Below are positions 18,451 to 28,469 of a stretch of DNA of 64,000 nucleotides, one piece after another (the stretch's first letter is position 1; each line of letters opens with the position of its first letter). The stretch comes from Leptospiraceae bacterium. Lineage in GTDB: Bacteria > Spirochaetota > Leptospiria > Leptospirales > Leptonemataceae. A program made the translations under genes and the position numbers. The stretch spans positions 18,105 to 82,104 of the forward strand of contig BPKM01000009.1 of the NCBI GenBank assembly GCA_026005135.1, in the 5' to 3' direction. The notes beneath the pieces were generated by a model. It was given only the letters and a program-made list of their open reading frames with translations. It ran no database searches and had not been told where the DNA came from.

Positions 18451-20401
18451 TATTTTTTTTATTTTTATTATTCTATTTATAGGAAATTTTATTCCCATTA
18501 CATCGCAGGAAATCAGTAGAATTTATTATTATAAGAATATTTTACAAGATACTTCAATTCAAAATCAATCAAGAATTAATACAGAATGGGACGAATATGC
18601 ACCTTTACCAATCTTTGGAGAGAAATATTTAATTTTTCAATCTCAACGTCCTGGTCCTTATGAAGAACATTCTTTATGGTATTCCTTTAATAAAAACTAT
18701 AAAGATCCTACTTCTGAACCAGAATGGACAGATCCTTTACCTTTAATTTTTCCTTTAGATAATAAACCAACAGAAACAATGAAAGCCCTAAATCAAAATG
18801 AATTTACAATCAATTCTGATTCCTTTATAGGACATCCTTCTGTTTATATAGAAAACAATCAAATAAAAGAAATTTATTTTACTTCCTTTAAAGATTCCCA
18901 TTTAGAAGGTTATGCTCATTTAAATATATACGTAGCAAAATTTATTAATAATAGATGGCAGAAACCAGAACATCTTAATGAAATTAATAGTAATTTTGAT
19001 GATTTAATGCCTTTTATTACAAAAGATGGTACAAAATTGTTTTTTGTTTCTAATCGTCCCGGAGGTTATGGAGGCTTTGATATATGGTATGCAGAAAGAG
19101 ATCTTAAAACAGGAATATGGAGTAAACCAGTTAATTTAGGACCTAATATCAATACTGAATATGATGAAATAACACCATTTTTAACCCATAACCAGCAAAA
19201 ATTAATATTTGCAAGTAATCGCCCTGGTGGTATAGGTGGTTTTGATCTTTATGTTAGCAATTTTAACGGTTTAGATTTTGATTTACCTATAAATTTAGGA
19301 GAACCCTTTAATTCTAAACAAAATGATGAAGCATTAAAAATTTCTGATAATAGCTTATGGACATATTTCTCTTCGGATCGTTTTGAGGTAAATGCTAAGG
19401 GTGGTTATGATATTTATCGTTTTTTAATTCCAAAAGAATTGGTTGAATTTTCCAAAATTATTCTTAAAGGAAAAATTTTAAATGCAGAAACTCAAGAACC
19501 AGTTAGTGTAGAAGCAACTATCTTAATTGAATTTGGTTTACAAAATTTAGTTATTAAATCAGATAGACGTTTTAAAAACGATGGTAAAACAATTGATAAT
19601 ACTTTCAAAGCAGAATTATATTCTGGTAGAATCTATCGATTACAAATTAGTGCACCAGGTTATTATCCTTTAGAAACTTTATTGGATTATAAAGAAATCT
19701 ATACAGAAACAAAAACTGACGAAAGAATATTTTATCTTAAACCAATCAAACCGATTGAACCTATTATACGTTATATTCCAGGCATCGTTATTGATGAAGA
19801 GACTCATTTATCTTTACCAGGTTCGCAAGTAATTAAAATCGATTCTGATGGTAATATATTGGAACTAAAATTGGATCCCTATGCACAATTCACAGTACCT
19901 GTTAGAAAAAATGAAAAATTTCAAATCAAAGCAAGCTCTCCTGGTTATGAAACAAAAATAGAAACATTTAAAGAATCTAAAGAACTCCAAAAAATCATTA
20001 TAAAATTAAAAAAAATTCAAGAACCATGCGAAGCAAAACAATTAGAATGTATCTGGAATACACGTATCTTTTTTGATCTTGATAGTGCAGAAATTAAACC
20101 CACAGAAAGAGAAAAAATTAAACTTATTGCAGAAATTTTAAAGTTATATCCCGATGTAAAAATAGAAATCCAGGGCCATACTGATCGCTCTTATCGTGGA
20201 CCAAAAGAAAAATCATTTGAATATAATTTAAAATTATCCATAGAACGTGCCAATAATGTAAAAAAAGAATTAATGCAATTAGGGATTAACGAAAATCGTT
20301 TAGTTGTAAAAGGTTATAGTTATACAAAACCCTTAGTAGAAGCACCAGATGCAATTAAAGGAGCTATTAATAGACGAGTAGAATTTAAAGAAATAAAATA
20401 A
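18371..20401 (+). CDS. OmpA-family cell-envelope protein with PD40 propeller repeats
   Basis: Domains in order: a hydrophobic export signal (VDIFFIFIILFIGNF), PD40/WD40-like repeats with SNRPGG.GGFD.. motifs (about 19000-19420), two carboxypeptidase-regulatory-like beta domains (about 19450-20020), and a C-terminal OmpA domain (FFDLDSAEIKP, IQGHTD, NRRVEF) that binds peptidoglycan. The start is uncertain. No ATG lies between the SplB-like stop codon and the signal segment, so I give the in-frame TTG at 18371. A non-canonical start (ATT 18452) coupled to the TGA at 18448 is another option. The PilZ gene follows after 30 bp. Confidence 0.85.
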   Translation: MYLNLPRIWIVISKIVESIWSHYQKVDIFFIFIILFIGNFIPITSQEISRIYYYKNILQDTSIQNQSRINTEWDEYAPLPIFGEKYLIFQSQRPGPYEEHSLWYSFNKNYKDPTSEPEWTDPLPLIFPLDNKPTETMKALNQNEFTINSDSFIGHPSVYIENNQIKEIYFTSFKDSHLEGYAHLNIYVAKFINNRWQKPEHLNEINSNFDDLMPFITKDGTKLFFVSNRPGGYGGFDIWYAERDLKTGIWSKPVNLGPNINTEYDEITPFLTHNQQKLIFASNRPGGIGGFDLYVSNFNGLDFDLPINLGEPFNSKQNDEALKISDNSLWTYFSSDRFEVNAKGGYDIYRFLIPKELVEFSKIILKGKILNAETQEPVSVEATILIEFGLQNLVIKSDRRFKNDGKTIDNTFKAELYSGRIYRLQISAPGYYPLETLLDYKEIYTETKTDERIFYLKPIKPIEPIIRYIPGIVIDEETHLSLPGSQVIKIDSDGNILELKLDPYAQFTVPVRKNEKFQIKASSPGYETKIETFKESKELQKIIIKLKKIQEPCEAKQLECIWNTRIFFDLDSAEIKPTEREKIKLIAEILKLYPDVKIEIQGHTDRSYRGPKEKSFEYNLKLSIERANNVKKELMQLGINENRLVVKGYSYTKPLVEAPDAIKGAINRRVEFKEIK

Positions 20402-20431
20402 TTTTTCGTCAAAAATAATAAAGGATTTTTT

Positions 20432-21499
20432 ATGGAAATAATTCAATATAATATAGAACCAATTAAAGAATCAAAACGTTTATGGGACTATGTTAAGGAT
20501 CCTAAGATTATTACTAATTTCATTTTAGTTAAATTAAATAAACATTCCCTGTATTTAAAGAATAGCATTCCCCCAGCAGAATTTACACCTACAGAAGAAA
20601 AAGAAGGTGGTATTGAATTTTATTTTAATCCTTCAATAAAATTACAAGAACATGTTATATTATATTTAGATTTAAAACGTCATTTAGAATTTCATTTCCA
20701 GTTAATAAAAGAAATCTCTCCGGGAAGGGCTATATTAAAACCCGAAGAACTAAAAGTAAGTAAATTCCAACGTAGATATCATCGTATTCCAATTAAAGAT
20801 GATGAAGTAATCGCTAATAATTTTCGTTTAAGTAAAAATAAAATATCTACCAATAATATACAATTTCAGATTACTGCAAAAGTTATTTTTCCACAGATCG
20901 AAGAAAAGTATAAGGATCAATTTCCAGGTATGAAATTATTATTATCCAATGCAGAAAATTTACCAGAAGAAATAAAAAAACAGGAAATCAATACACCTCA
21001 AATTATAAAAATTAATATTAAATATGTTTTTGTTTATCCAATTGTAGTATATCAGAAAAATAAATTTGTTCCCCTTATATATATTTTATTTCCTTATTCT
21101 TCATCACCCCCAACAGAAGACAAAAAAACACAAATTTTAATTGAATTAGAAAAAATTGCAGATGAAACCTATGAAAAAATGATAGAAGCAAATACTACTT
21201 TAATTAAAAAAAAACAAAGGGTCGTAAATATCTCTGAAGGAGGTGTTGCTTTAGAAATTACTGATGAAGAATTAAAATCTCTTATTCCTTATCAAGAAAA
21301 TATTATTTTTGATCTTGTCTTTAAATTAGTAGCCCCCATAAGAATGGATGGAGAAATTCGATATATTCATAAACTAAAAAAAGAAGAAAAAGAAAGCCTG
21401 TTAGTAGGAATTGACTTTACAGGAGAAGGATATACAGATTTTCGTAAAAAGAATAGTGAATTATTAAAAAATCTAATATCAAAATTAAATTCAAAATAA
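20432..21499 (+). CDS. PilZ-domain protein, probable c-di-GMP receptor
   Basis: The 355-residue protein has an RRYHR motif (about residue 115) and, after ~150 residues, NISEGGVAL, the two c-di-GMP-contacting PilZ motifs. The N-terminal half resembles a YcgR-like or split PilZ module. No membrane segments are seen. AAAGGA precedes the ATG. It sits between the OmpA-like gene and hisS (4-bp gap to hisS), so all three are probably co-transcribed. The output function is unknown. Confidence 0.7.
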   Translation: MEIIQYNIEPIKESKRLWDYVKDPKIITNFILVKLNKHSLYLKNSIPPAEFTPTEEKEGGIEFYFNPSIKLQEHVILYLDLKRHLEFHFQLIKEISPGRAILKPEELKVSKFQRRYHRIPIKDDEVIANNFRLSKNKISTNNIQFQITAKVIFPQIEEKYKDQFPGMKLLLSNAENLPEEIKKQEINTPQIIKINIKYVFVYPIVVYQKNKFVPLIYILFPYSSSPPTEDKKTQILIELEKIADETYEKMIEANTTLIKKKQRVVNISEGGVALEITDEELKSLIPYQENIIFDLVFKLVAPIRMDGEIRYIHKLKKEEKESLLVGIDFTGEGYTDFRKKNSELLKNLISKLNSK

Positions 21500-21503
21500 T
21501 CTT

Positions 21504-22838
21504 ATGAAAAAATTTCAATCTTATCCAGGAACCAGAGATTTTTATCCTTACGAAATGCAAATTAGAAATTGGTTTTTTGAAAAACAAAGAGAAGTTTGTA
21601 AAAAATATGGATACGAAGAATATTCTGCTCCCATTTTAGAATATACAGATTTATATCGTTCTAAATCTTCTGAAGAAATTGTAAATGAACAACTTTATAC
21701 CTTTATCGATAGAGGAAATAGAGAAGTTTCTATACGTCCAGAAATGACACCTACCTTAGCAAGAATGATTGCTAATCGAGATCAGAGTTATATTCCACCT
21801 CTAAGATGGTTTAGTATTGCTAATTTTATGAGGTATGAACGACCAGGTAAAGGACGTTTAAGAGAATTTTATCAGTTGAATGTAGATTTAATAGGTAGTA
21901 ACAGTATTTATGCAGATGTAGAAATTTTATCAATCGCAATGGATTTATTAAAATCTTATGGTGCAAATGAAAATCAATTTATTGTAAGATTTAGTCATAG
22001 AGCTTTATTAGATTTATGGCTTAATATTGTTGATAAAGAAAAATTACGTCAAATAGGAAGAATTATAGATAAAAAAGATAAAATTTCTTCTGAACAATTT
22101 AAAAAAGAATTAGAACAAATATGTAATATAGAAGAAATCCAAAAAATTGAAAAATTTTTAAATCTTAAAATTTCTTTAAACAAAGATATAACATCAAATG
22201 ATATTGAATTAAACAATAATAAAGAACAAATTATTGAAATTTTAAACCATTTAAGAAATATCTTTAAGTATTTAAGTATGAGTCATAATACAATCAATGT
22301 ATTATTTGATCCTTCTATTGTTCGAGGATTTGATTATTATACTGGTTTAATTTTTGAAATCTATGATACGCATCCAGAAAATAGAAGAGCAATTTTTGGT
22401 GGTGGAAGATATGATAATTTAATTGGACAATTTAGTAAAGAATCTTTACCTGCAATAGGTTTTGGAATGGGTGATGTTACCTTAGAAGAATTTTTAAGAA
22501 ATCACAATTTATTACCAGAAATAAAATACAAAAAAGGTTTTTATTTTTCCCTTTTTGATGAAAACTTATATCAGGAATATCTAAAAATAGTTCATATTTT
22601 AAGAAGCAATGATATACCTGTAGAATTATCTTTAAATAGACCCAAAAAATTTGGAAAAGAATTTGAATTAGCAGAGAAAAAAGGATACTATTATGCAATT
22701 ATTATAGGAGAAGATGAGCTAAAAAATCACGAAATAAAAATTAAAAATCTTAAAAATGGACAGCAATTTAATATTTCTTATGATAATGAAAAAAAATTAT
22801 CAGAAGAACTTCATCATCTCTTAGCAGAAATAATATAG
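21504..22838 (+). CDS. hisS: Histidyl-tRNA synthetase
   Basis: This class II synthetase of 444 residues has motif 2 in MRYERPGKGRLREFYQ, the histidine-binding HisA motif in RGFDYYTG, and GGGRYDNL. It lacks a long insert and has a C-terminal anticodon-binding domain (from about 340). HisZ is a less likely reading because the C-terminal domain is present. It is followed by a hairpin shared with convergent ilvC. Confidence 0.93.
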   Translation: MKKFQSYPGTRDFYPYEMQIRNWFFEKQREVCKKYGYEEYSAPILEYTDLYRSKSSEEIVNEQLYTFIDRGNREVSIRPEMTPTLARMIANRDQSYIPPLRWFSIANFMRYERPGKGRLREFYQLNVDLIGSNSIYADVEILSIAMDLLKSYGANENQFIVRFSHRALLDLWLNIVDKEKLRQIGRIIDKKDKISSEQFKKELEQICNIEEIQKIEKFLNLKISLNKDITSNDIELNNNKEQIIEILNHLRNIFKYLSMSHNTINVLFDPSIVRGFDYYTGLIFEIYDTHPENRRAIFGGGRYDNLIGQFSKESLPAIGFGMGDVTLEEFLRNHNLLPEIKYKKGFYFSLFDENLYQEYLKIVHILRSNDIPVELSLNRPKKFGKEFELAEKKGYYYAIIIGEDELKNHEIKIKNLKNGQQFNISYDNEKKLSEELHHLLAEII

Positions 22839-22862
22839 GGACCTCCTAAGAGGCTCCCTTAA
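22837..22862. terminator. Hairpin between convergent hisS and ilvC
   Basis: AGGGACCTC / GAGGCTCCCT forms a slightly imperfect stem with a CTAA loop that begins within the hisS stop codon. AT-rich sequence flanks both sides, so it may serve both genes. The T tract is weak. Confidence 0.6.
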
Positions 22863-22868
22863 ATTCTT

Positions 22869-23873
22869 TTATTTCTTTTTAAGAAATTTCATCATTGCAC
22901 GTAATTTTTGCCCTGTTTCTTCAATAGGATGTTTTTTCGCTTCTTCTCTTAATCGATTAAAATTAGGATATCCCTTTTGTGCTTCTTCGAGCCATTCCTT
23001 AGCAAATTTTGCCCCTTTATCTTTTTGTATTTCTGATAAAATTTGCTTCATATTTTGTTTTACATGATCATCAACAACACGAGGACCACGTGTTAGATCT
23101 CCATATTCTGCTGTATCAGAAATAGAATGTCTCATATTTGCTATTCCACCTTCATAGATTAAGTCTGTTATTAATTTAACCTCATGTAAACACTCAAAAT
23201 AAGCAATATCTGGATCATAACCAGCTTCTACTAAGGTTTCGAATCCCTTCATTATCAAAGAGGTTAATCCACCACATAAAACAGCTTGTTCGCCAAATAA
23301 ATCTGTTTCCGTTTCGTCTTTAAAAGTTGTTTCTAAAATACCTGCTCTACCTGCACCGATAGCAGATGCATGAGCTAAAGCTCGATCTTTTGCCTTTCCT
23401 GTTGCATCTTGATGTATTGCAATTAAAGCTGGTACACCTCCACCTTCTACATAAACTCTTCTTACTAAATGTCCAGGTCCCTTAGGTGCAACCATATAGA
23501 CATCAATATTCGAAGGTGGTTGTATAACTTCAAAGTGAATGTTAAATCCATGAGAAAAAACCAAAGCTTTTCCTTCTGTTAAATTTGGGGCAATACTTTC
23601 TTCGTAAAGTTGTTTTTGCGTTTGATCTGGTGTTAATACCTGAATTATATCTGCCCTTTTACATGCTTCTGTAGGATGTAAAACTTCAAAACCATCTTCT
23701 TTAGCCTGAGATACAGAACGGGATTCTGGTCTTAAACCAATAATAACATTTAATCCAGAATCTCTCATATTTTGTGCCTGAGCATGTCCTTGACTTCCAT
23801 AACCAAGTACTGCTATTGTTAAATCTTTTAAAATGCTTAAATCACAGGAATCATCATAATATATTTTAGCCAT
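22869..23873 (-). CDS. ilvC: Ketol-acid reductoisomerase
   Basis: IlvC converts acetolactate or acetohydroxybutyrate to dihydroxy acids in valine/isoleucine synthesis. The 334-residue class I enzyme shows the NADPH site [23 protein letters not shown], and the metal-site [15 protein letters not shown]. The residues after the glycine motif (LRPESRS) fit NADPH preference. No other ilv gene is adjacent. The 229 bp upstream (23874-24102) are AT-rich and show no leader peptide or attenuator that I can recognise. Confidence 0.97.
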   Translation of the reverse strand: MAKIYYDDSCDLSILKDLTIAVLGYGSQGHAQAQNMRDSGLNVIIGLRPESRSVSQAKEDGFEVLHPTEACKRADIIQVLTPDQTQKQLYEESIAPNLTEGKALVFSHGFNIHFEVIQPPSNIDVYMVAPKGPGHLVRRVYVEGGGVPALIAIHQDATGKAKDRALAHASAIGAGRAGILETTFKDETETDLFGEQAVLCGGLTSLIMKGFETLVEAGYDPDIAYFECLHEVKLITDLIYEGGIANMRHSISDTAEYGDLTRGPRVVDDHVKQNMKQILSEIQKDKGAKFAKEWLEEAQKGYPNFNRLREEAKKHPIEETGQKLRAMMKFLKKK

Positions 23874-24102
23874 AGAAGTAGATTTTTTATGAATGTGTTT
23901 CCTTTCAAGAAAATATTAAAATTTTTAGTAAATACAAGTATAATAGAATCAAAAATAAAATGCTTAAAAATCAAAATTATACCTGTAAATATCCATTTAT
24001 TAGATAGTTTATAATTAAATCTAAAAAAATAAATTTTTCTTGCAATTTTAAGAAAGCAATTATAATATTTTAAAAATCCTCATAATAGGAGGTATCGCTA
24101 AT

Positions 24103-24531
24103 ATGAAAAGACTAATAAATAATACGATTTTATTAGTAGTATTTTTCTTATCGTGTAAAACATCATTTAGTCCAGATTTAGAAGAATTTTTAAATTAAAT
24201 TTGTAATGAATTGGTAAATAAAAATGCTAATGGATATCTACAAATGATTTTAAAAGAGCAGCAAAATCAATACAAAGAATTAATATTAAATTCTGAATTT
24301 TTTACTGGTGTAGAAGAATGCGAAATATCAGATTCTAAATTTGCAAATGAAAAGATTAACGAAAATGAGTATATGATCAGATTTTTTTTAAAATATGCTC
24401 AAAATACATTTAGTCAGCTTGATCATTTTATTGTAAAAAGAAATGGAAAATGGTTTATTGATTTTCATAAAACCTATACACATGAAATGGAAAATAATCC
24501 TAATCCATTTACTGGTAGGCAATATAAGTAA
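24103..24531 (+). pseudogene. Small lipoprotein gene with an in-frame TAA
   Basis: An ATG at 24103 preceded by AGGAGGT begins a signal peptide ending FFLSCKTS (lipobox Cys at residue 18). After 31 codons an in-frame TAA (24196-24198) stops it. The same frame then stays open to 24531 for another 111 codons with coherent protein composition (EFFTGVEECEIS, FIVKRNGKWFIDFHK). Removing the stop gives a 142-residue secreted lipoprotein. The family is not recognised. It is either a recent nonsense mutation, a sequence error, or read through. Confidence 0.7.
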
Positions 24532-24546
24532 AACCAGTAAAAATAT

Positions 24547-24574
24547 TTGACAACAATGTTGTAATTTTTATATT
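24547..24574 (+). promoter_or_regulatory. Putative promoter very close to start codon
   Basis: TTGACA (24547-24552) and TATATT (24569-24574), spacer 16 bp. The downstream ATG at 24581 begins only 7 bp after the -10 box, which would give a leaderless or nearly leaderless message. Confidence 0.45.
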
Positions 24575-24580
24575 TGTAAT

Positions 24581-25732
24581 ATGATTCAAAGATATATTCA
24601 AATACCAGAAGAACAGGAAGAGTTTTATCAATATTTAAACGATTATATTAAAAAAACAATTTCTGAAGAATATCAGAATACCGAACATGTTGTTTCAGAA
24701 GAAATTATTTATAAGCACATTCAGAACCTGATTGAATTTGGATTAATTTATTCACCAGTTAACAAAGAAAACGAATATTCAATCTGGAATTATTATCAAA
24801 AAAATATCCTGATTAGTATAATCTCCCTATTAGAACTTGGTATAGTAAATGGTGGTTTAAGTTATATTACACATCAATATAGCTTATTTAATTATTGTTT
24901 GTCTTATATTAAAGAACATTATAATCAATCTTTTGAATTTCCTTTCTGGATATTATTACAGGGGAATTATGGTCTTGCTCGTAATTTACTTGCGAAATAC
25001 TTATTTTCTCAAGAAGATAAAGAATTATATATACAAAATCTTAAACATTATTTTGAACTTCCCGAATCCTTTATATTACAAATTCCCGATTTTTTTGAAT
25101 ATTTTTCTTTTTTTAATATTAATGATCAAAATATCCAGAAGAATAATTTAAATTTCAATATAGCCAAAATTCAATCTAAAAAATTATTAAATCCTTCTCA
25201 TGGCTTAGAAGAAATCAAAACATATGAAATAGAATATAATACAATTATATCTATACCTGTAGATATTTCTTTATATATAGATTTATTCAGCAAACAACTC
25301 TTAGGTAATTTATCAATAGCAACTGGACGATTGGTTTATGCATTCCAAAAGGCATTGAAATATACAAATGAAAGAATTCAAGGTGGGAAATTGATTTATA
25401 ATTATCCAGCTATTCAGAACTTATTATTCAATGCAGATTCAACGATAGAAATAGCTTTAAATTCTTTATTTGCCTGTAATAAACTATCTTTTGATAAGGA
25501 TCTTTTCTTAAAAGTATTAAGAATAAAAAAACAATTAATGCCTTTAATTTTACAGGGGGTTTCCGATTGCTTACAAACCCATGGGGGATATGGATATATG
25601 CGTGATTATGGATTAGAAAAAGCATATCGAGATGTAAATCATTTAAAACAATATCTGGGTACATCTTTCGAAATTAGTCTATTTCTTGCTGAAGTTTATA
25701 AACATAAACAATCAAATTTACAGATAATATAA
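24581..25732 (+). CDS. Divergent acyl-CoA dehydrogenase-like protein
   Basis: Of 383 residues, only the C-terminal part is clearly acyl-CoA-dehydrogenase-like: a helix pair IATGRLVYAFQKALKYTNERIQ and the late motif QTHGGYGYMRDYGLEKAYRD. The N-terminal half lacks the canonical FAD-contacting segments (no T.P..GSD equivalent), so catalysis is doubtful. It is followed 21 bp later by a canonical family member on the same strand; the two may form a heteromeric enzyme, as known for some paired ACADs (inference). Confidence 0.65.
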   Translation: MIQRYIQIPEEQEEFYQYLNDYIKKTISEEYQNTEHVVSEEIIYKHIQNLIEFGLIYSPVNKENEYSIWNYYQKNILISIISLLELGIVNGGLSYITHQYSLFNYCLSYIKEHYNQSFEFPFWILLQGNYGLARNLLAKYLFSQEDKELYIQNLKHYFELPESFILQIPDFFEYFSFFNINDQNIQKNNLNFNIAKIQSKKLLNPSHGLEEIKTYEIEYNTIISIPVDISLYIDLFSKQLLGNLSIATGRLVYAFQKALKYTNERIQGGKLIYNYPAIQNLLFNADSTIEIALNSLFACNKLSFDKDLFLKVLRIKKQLMPLILQGVSDCLQTHGGYGYMRDYGLEKAYRDVNHLKQYLGTSFEISLFLAEVYKHKQSNLQII

Positions 25733-25753
25733 ATTTTATTAAGGAAGGTTTAT

Positions 25754-27097
25754 ATGGAAATAAAAACAAAAAATTCCGAATATGTTATAGAAAAATTAGC
25801 AGATGAAGAAAAATTATCACCTAAATATTTTTTAAATCAAATTACACCATACATGAAATTTTTGATTCATTATAATCAAGATAAATTATGGGAAATGGAT
25901 ACAAAACTTTTACCTAAAAGATTACAAAAATTAAGAAGAAATTATAAAGCTTTTGCAGAAAAACATTTAAAACCCAATGCTCTCGAAATTGATGTTTATA
26001 AAAATAAAGATATATTAGAAAAAATTAAAGTAGAAGCTGCAAAGGCTGGCTATTTTTCTGATTTATTACCTTCTCCTATTGGATCAGTTGATTGGCTTAC
26101 CTATCGATATCCTTTCCACTGGATTGCTTCTATTAAATACGAAGAATTATGTGCTGCCTGTGGTGGTTTGGGATTGTTAATTGGAGCCCATTCTCTTGGA
26201 GTAGCTCCTATTATGGTATCTGGTGATATAAATATTATTTTAAGACATCTTTATCCAATATTAAGAAAAAATAAAAAAGGTATACCTACTTTAATGGCAT
26301 TTGCTATTACAGAACCAGCTGGTGGTTCTGATGTAGAAGATACAGAAGGTGGAACAAGATATAAACCTGTTACAACAGCAAAGCGTGTAAAAGGTGGCTG
26401 GTTATTAAATGGTAGAAAAGTTTTTATATCTGATGGCGATATCGCACATGCAGTAACCGTTTTTGCAGCACTGGAAAATAAAGCTTTAGATTCCTGGACA
26501 TGTTTTTTGGTATATGATGGAACACCTGGATTTTCTCGTGGTAGAAATGAGTTAAAAATGGGACAAAGAGCATCTTCAGCAACAGAATTAATTTTTGAAG
26601 ACTGTTTTGTTCCAGATTCTCAGATCGTTGGTGGTTTAGAAAAAGGCTGGATGTTAAATCGTCTAACGTTAAATTATTCTCGTATTCCTGTTGGTTCTAT
26701 TGCTCTTGGTATTGCCAGAGGTGCAATGGAACATGCAATAGAATTTGCTAAAAAAACTACCTTTGCTGGCAAAAAGCTAATAGAATATCAAGAAATACAA
26801 ATGCAAATTGCTGATATGTTAATTTTAACCTCTGCTTCTCGTATGATGATCTGGCAATATGCAAAAACATGGAAAGCACATCAATCCTGGTCTTCTATGA
26901 TTAAAGTATTTTGTTCTGATTCTGCAATGAAAGTTTGTGAAACAGCTATGGATATTTTATCAAATCATAGTATTTATCATAAAAATTATGTAGAAAAACA
27001 TTTTAGAGATGCACGATTAACTCAAATTTATGAAGGTACAAATCAAATTAATCGATTAGCAATTATCGAGGATCAAATGGACGAATTATTAAAATAG
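25754..27097 (+). CDS. Acyl-CoA dehydrogenase family protein
   Basis: This 447-residue protein contains the FAD/substrate loop AITEPAGGSDVEDTEGG (about residues 178-194), LNGRKVFISDGDIA, and the C-terminal IYEGTNQINRLAI. The family oxidises acyl-CoA to enoyl-CoA with electron transfer to ETF; the chain length cannot be told. An N-terminal extension of about 50 residues precedes the usual start of the fold. AAGGAAGG precedes the ATG. It forms a two-gene unit with the divergent homologue upstream. Confidence 0.9.
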   Translation: MEIKTKNSEYVIEKLADEEKLSPKYFLNQITPYMKFLIHYNQDKLWEMDTKLLPKRLQKLRRNYKAFAEKHLKPNALEIDVYKNKDILEKIKVEAAKAGYFSDLLPSPIGSVDWLTYRYPFHWIASIKYEELCAACGGLGLLIGAHSLGVAPIMVSGDINIILRHLYPILRKNKKGIPTLMAFAITEPAGGSDVEDTEGGTRYKPVTTAKRVKGGWLLNGRKVFISDGDIAHAVTVFAALENKALDSWTCFLVYDGTPGFSRGRNELKMGQRASSATELIFEDCFVPDSQIVGGLEKGWMLNRLTLNYSRIPVGSIALGIARGAMEHAIEFAKKTTFAGKKLIEYQEIQMQIADMLILTSASRMMIWQYAKTWKAHQSWSSMIKVFCSDSAMKVCETAMDILSNHSIYHKNYVEKHFRDARLTQIYEGTNQINRLAIIEDQMDELLK

Positions 27098-27098
27098 T

Positions 27099-28232
27099 TT
27101 AACATTTATTTTTTACCAAAGTAGCTACTATTTCTACATGATAAGTCCTAGGGAAAAAATCAAAAATAGCAAAATGTTTAATCTTATAGCCAGTTTTTTT
27201 TAGAATTTGAATATCTCTATTAAATGTAGCAGGATTACAAGAAGAATAAATCATAGGAATATTACAATTTTCTAAGGATTGTATTAATTTCTTTCCTATT
27301 CCTTTGCGTGGTGGATTTATGATTATAATATCATACTGATTATTTTTTATATTAACTCCATTAGAATATAAATCTTTATAAATAAACTGATTTTTAATAT
27401 GATACTTTTTATAATTTAACTTAGCAAATTTTAAAGAAATAGAATTGGATTCATAACCTTCTATGGAATTTAAATAATTTAAAAAATAAGAAGATATAAT
27501 ACCTGTTCCACAAAATAATTCTAATACATTTACTTTTGATTTTTGTGTTAATAATAATACTTTATTTTTTATCCAATCTAACCATTCGCGCAATAAAAAT
27601 CGATTCGTTTGAAGGAAACAATCTGTTGAAATTTCCCATTCTACTTCTGGCATTAATTTTATATTAAAAGTTTGATTTTCTATTATGTTATTATTTATAT
27701 AAAAGATCTTTTTCTCTTTTAGCTTATTAGATGGATTATTTTGCTTTTTAATATATTCATTTAACTTTTCTGGTAAATTATAGCATCCCTCTTCTGAAAA
27801 AGGAACGATTATATTTGAATATAATCGGAAAAAACCATATTTTTGATTTAGATAATGTATCTTTACCTGATTTCTATATTTATATTCAGGAGAAAAATAG
27901 TAATCAAATTGTCCTGTTTCTAAATAAGGTTTTATTTCTGAAAATTCTTTTAATAATTCAATTTTTAATGCTATTTCTTCTTTATAATCAATATGACGAT
28001 AACTACATCCTCCACATAAAGGAAAAATAGGACAATCAATCTTTTTTCTTAATGGATTTTTCTGAATAATTTTTTTTACAATACCAAAACCATGATGTTT
28101 ATTTTCTTTTATAATTTCAAAATGAATAATTTCATCTGGTAATGCACCATGAATAAAAAAAGGTTTATTATTAAAATAGGTTAAGGTAAATCCATTTTGA
28201 ACCCATTTTATCGTTCTAACAGGATCAGTCAT
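27099..28232 (-). CDS. TrmA/RlmD-family 5-methyluridine RNA methyltransferase
   Basis: The 377-residue protein has a cysteine cluster CPIFPLCGGCSYRH (about 64-77) for a 4Fe-4S cluster, the SAM motif LELFCGTG, INPPRKG, and the catalytic-cysteine motif SSCNPATFNRD. These define uracil-C5 methyltransferases of the RumA/RlmCD/TrmA type acting on 23S rRNA or tRNA; the exact target is open. An N-terminal TRAM-like portion is short. It overlaps xseB by 8 bp. Confidence 0.88.
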   Translation of the reverse strand: MTDPVRTIKWVQNGFTLTYFNNKPFFIHGALPDEIIHFEIIKENKHHGFGIVKKIIQKNPLRKKIDCPIFPLCGGCSYRHIDYKEEIALKIELLKEFSEIKPYLETGQFDYYFSPEYKYRNQVKIHYLNQKYGFFRLYSNIIVPFSEEGCYNLPEKLNEYIKKQNNPSNKLKEKKIFYINNNIIENQTFNIKLMPEVEWEISTDCFLQTNRFLLREWLDWIKNKVLLLTQKSKVNVLELFCGTGIISSYFLNYLNSIEGYESNSISLKFAKLNYKKYHIKNQFIYKDLYSNGVNIKNNQYDIIIINPPRKGIGKKLIQSLENCNIPMIYSSCNPATFNRDIQILKKTGYKIKHFAIFDFFPRTYHVEIVATLVKNKC

Positions 28233-28467
28233 CTTTATTTAAAATAGAGCTTTCATCAACTTCTTCTAATGTTTCTTTGCCATCATTATTAATGATTTTA
28301 TATATTTTACCTTCTGCTTTTTTTAAATATTCATAACATTGTTGTTTTAATTGGATACCTTCTTCGTATAATTTTAATGATTCCTCTAAGGTTAATTCTC
28401 CACTCTCTAATTTATTTGTAATTTCTTCTAATCGTTTAATAGCTTCTTCGTATTTAAATTTTTTCAT
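28225..28467 (-). CDS. xseB: Exodeoxyribonuclease VII small subunit
   Basis: The 80-residue helical protein contains the family core YEEAIKRLEEITNKLE.GELTLEESL.LYEEGIQL. XseB partners XseA to degrade single-stranded DNA. xseA is not in the window. It begins 2 bp after the GlmU-like gene ends and overlaps the RNA methyltransferase start, indicating one transcript. Confidence 0.92.
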   Translation of the reverse strand: MKKFKYEEAIKRLEEITNKLESGELTLEESLKLYEEGIQLKQQCYEYLKKAEGKIYKIINNDGKETLEEVDESSILNKDD

Positions 28468-28469
28468 TT

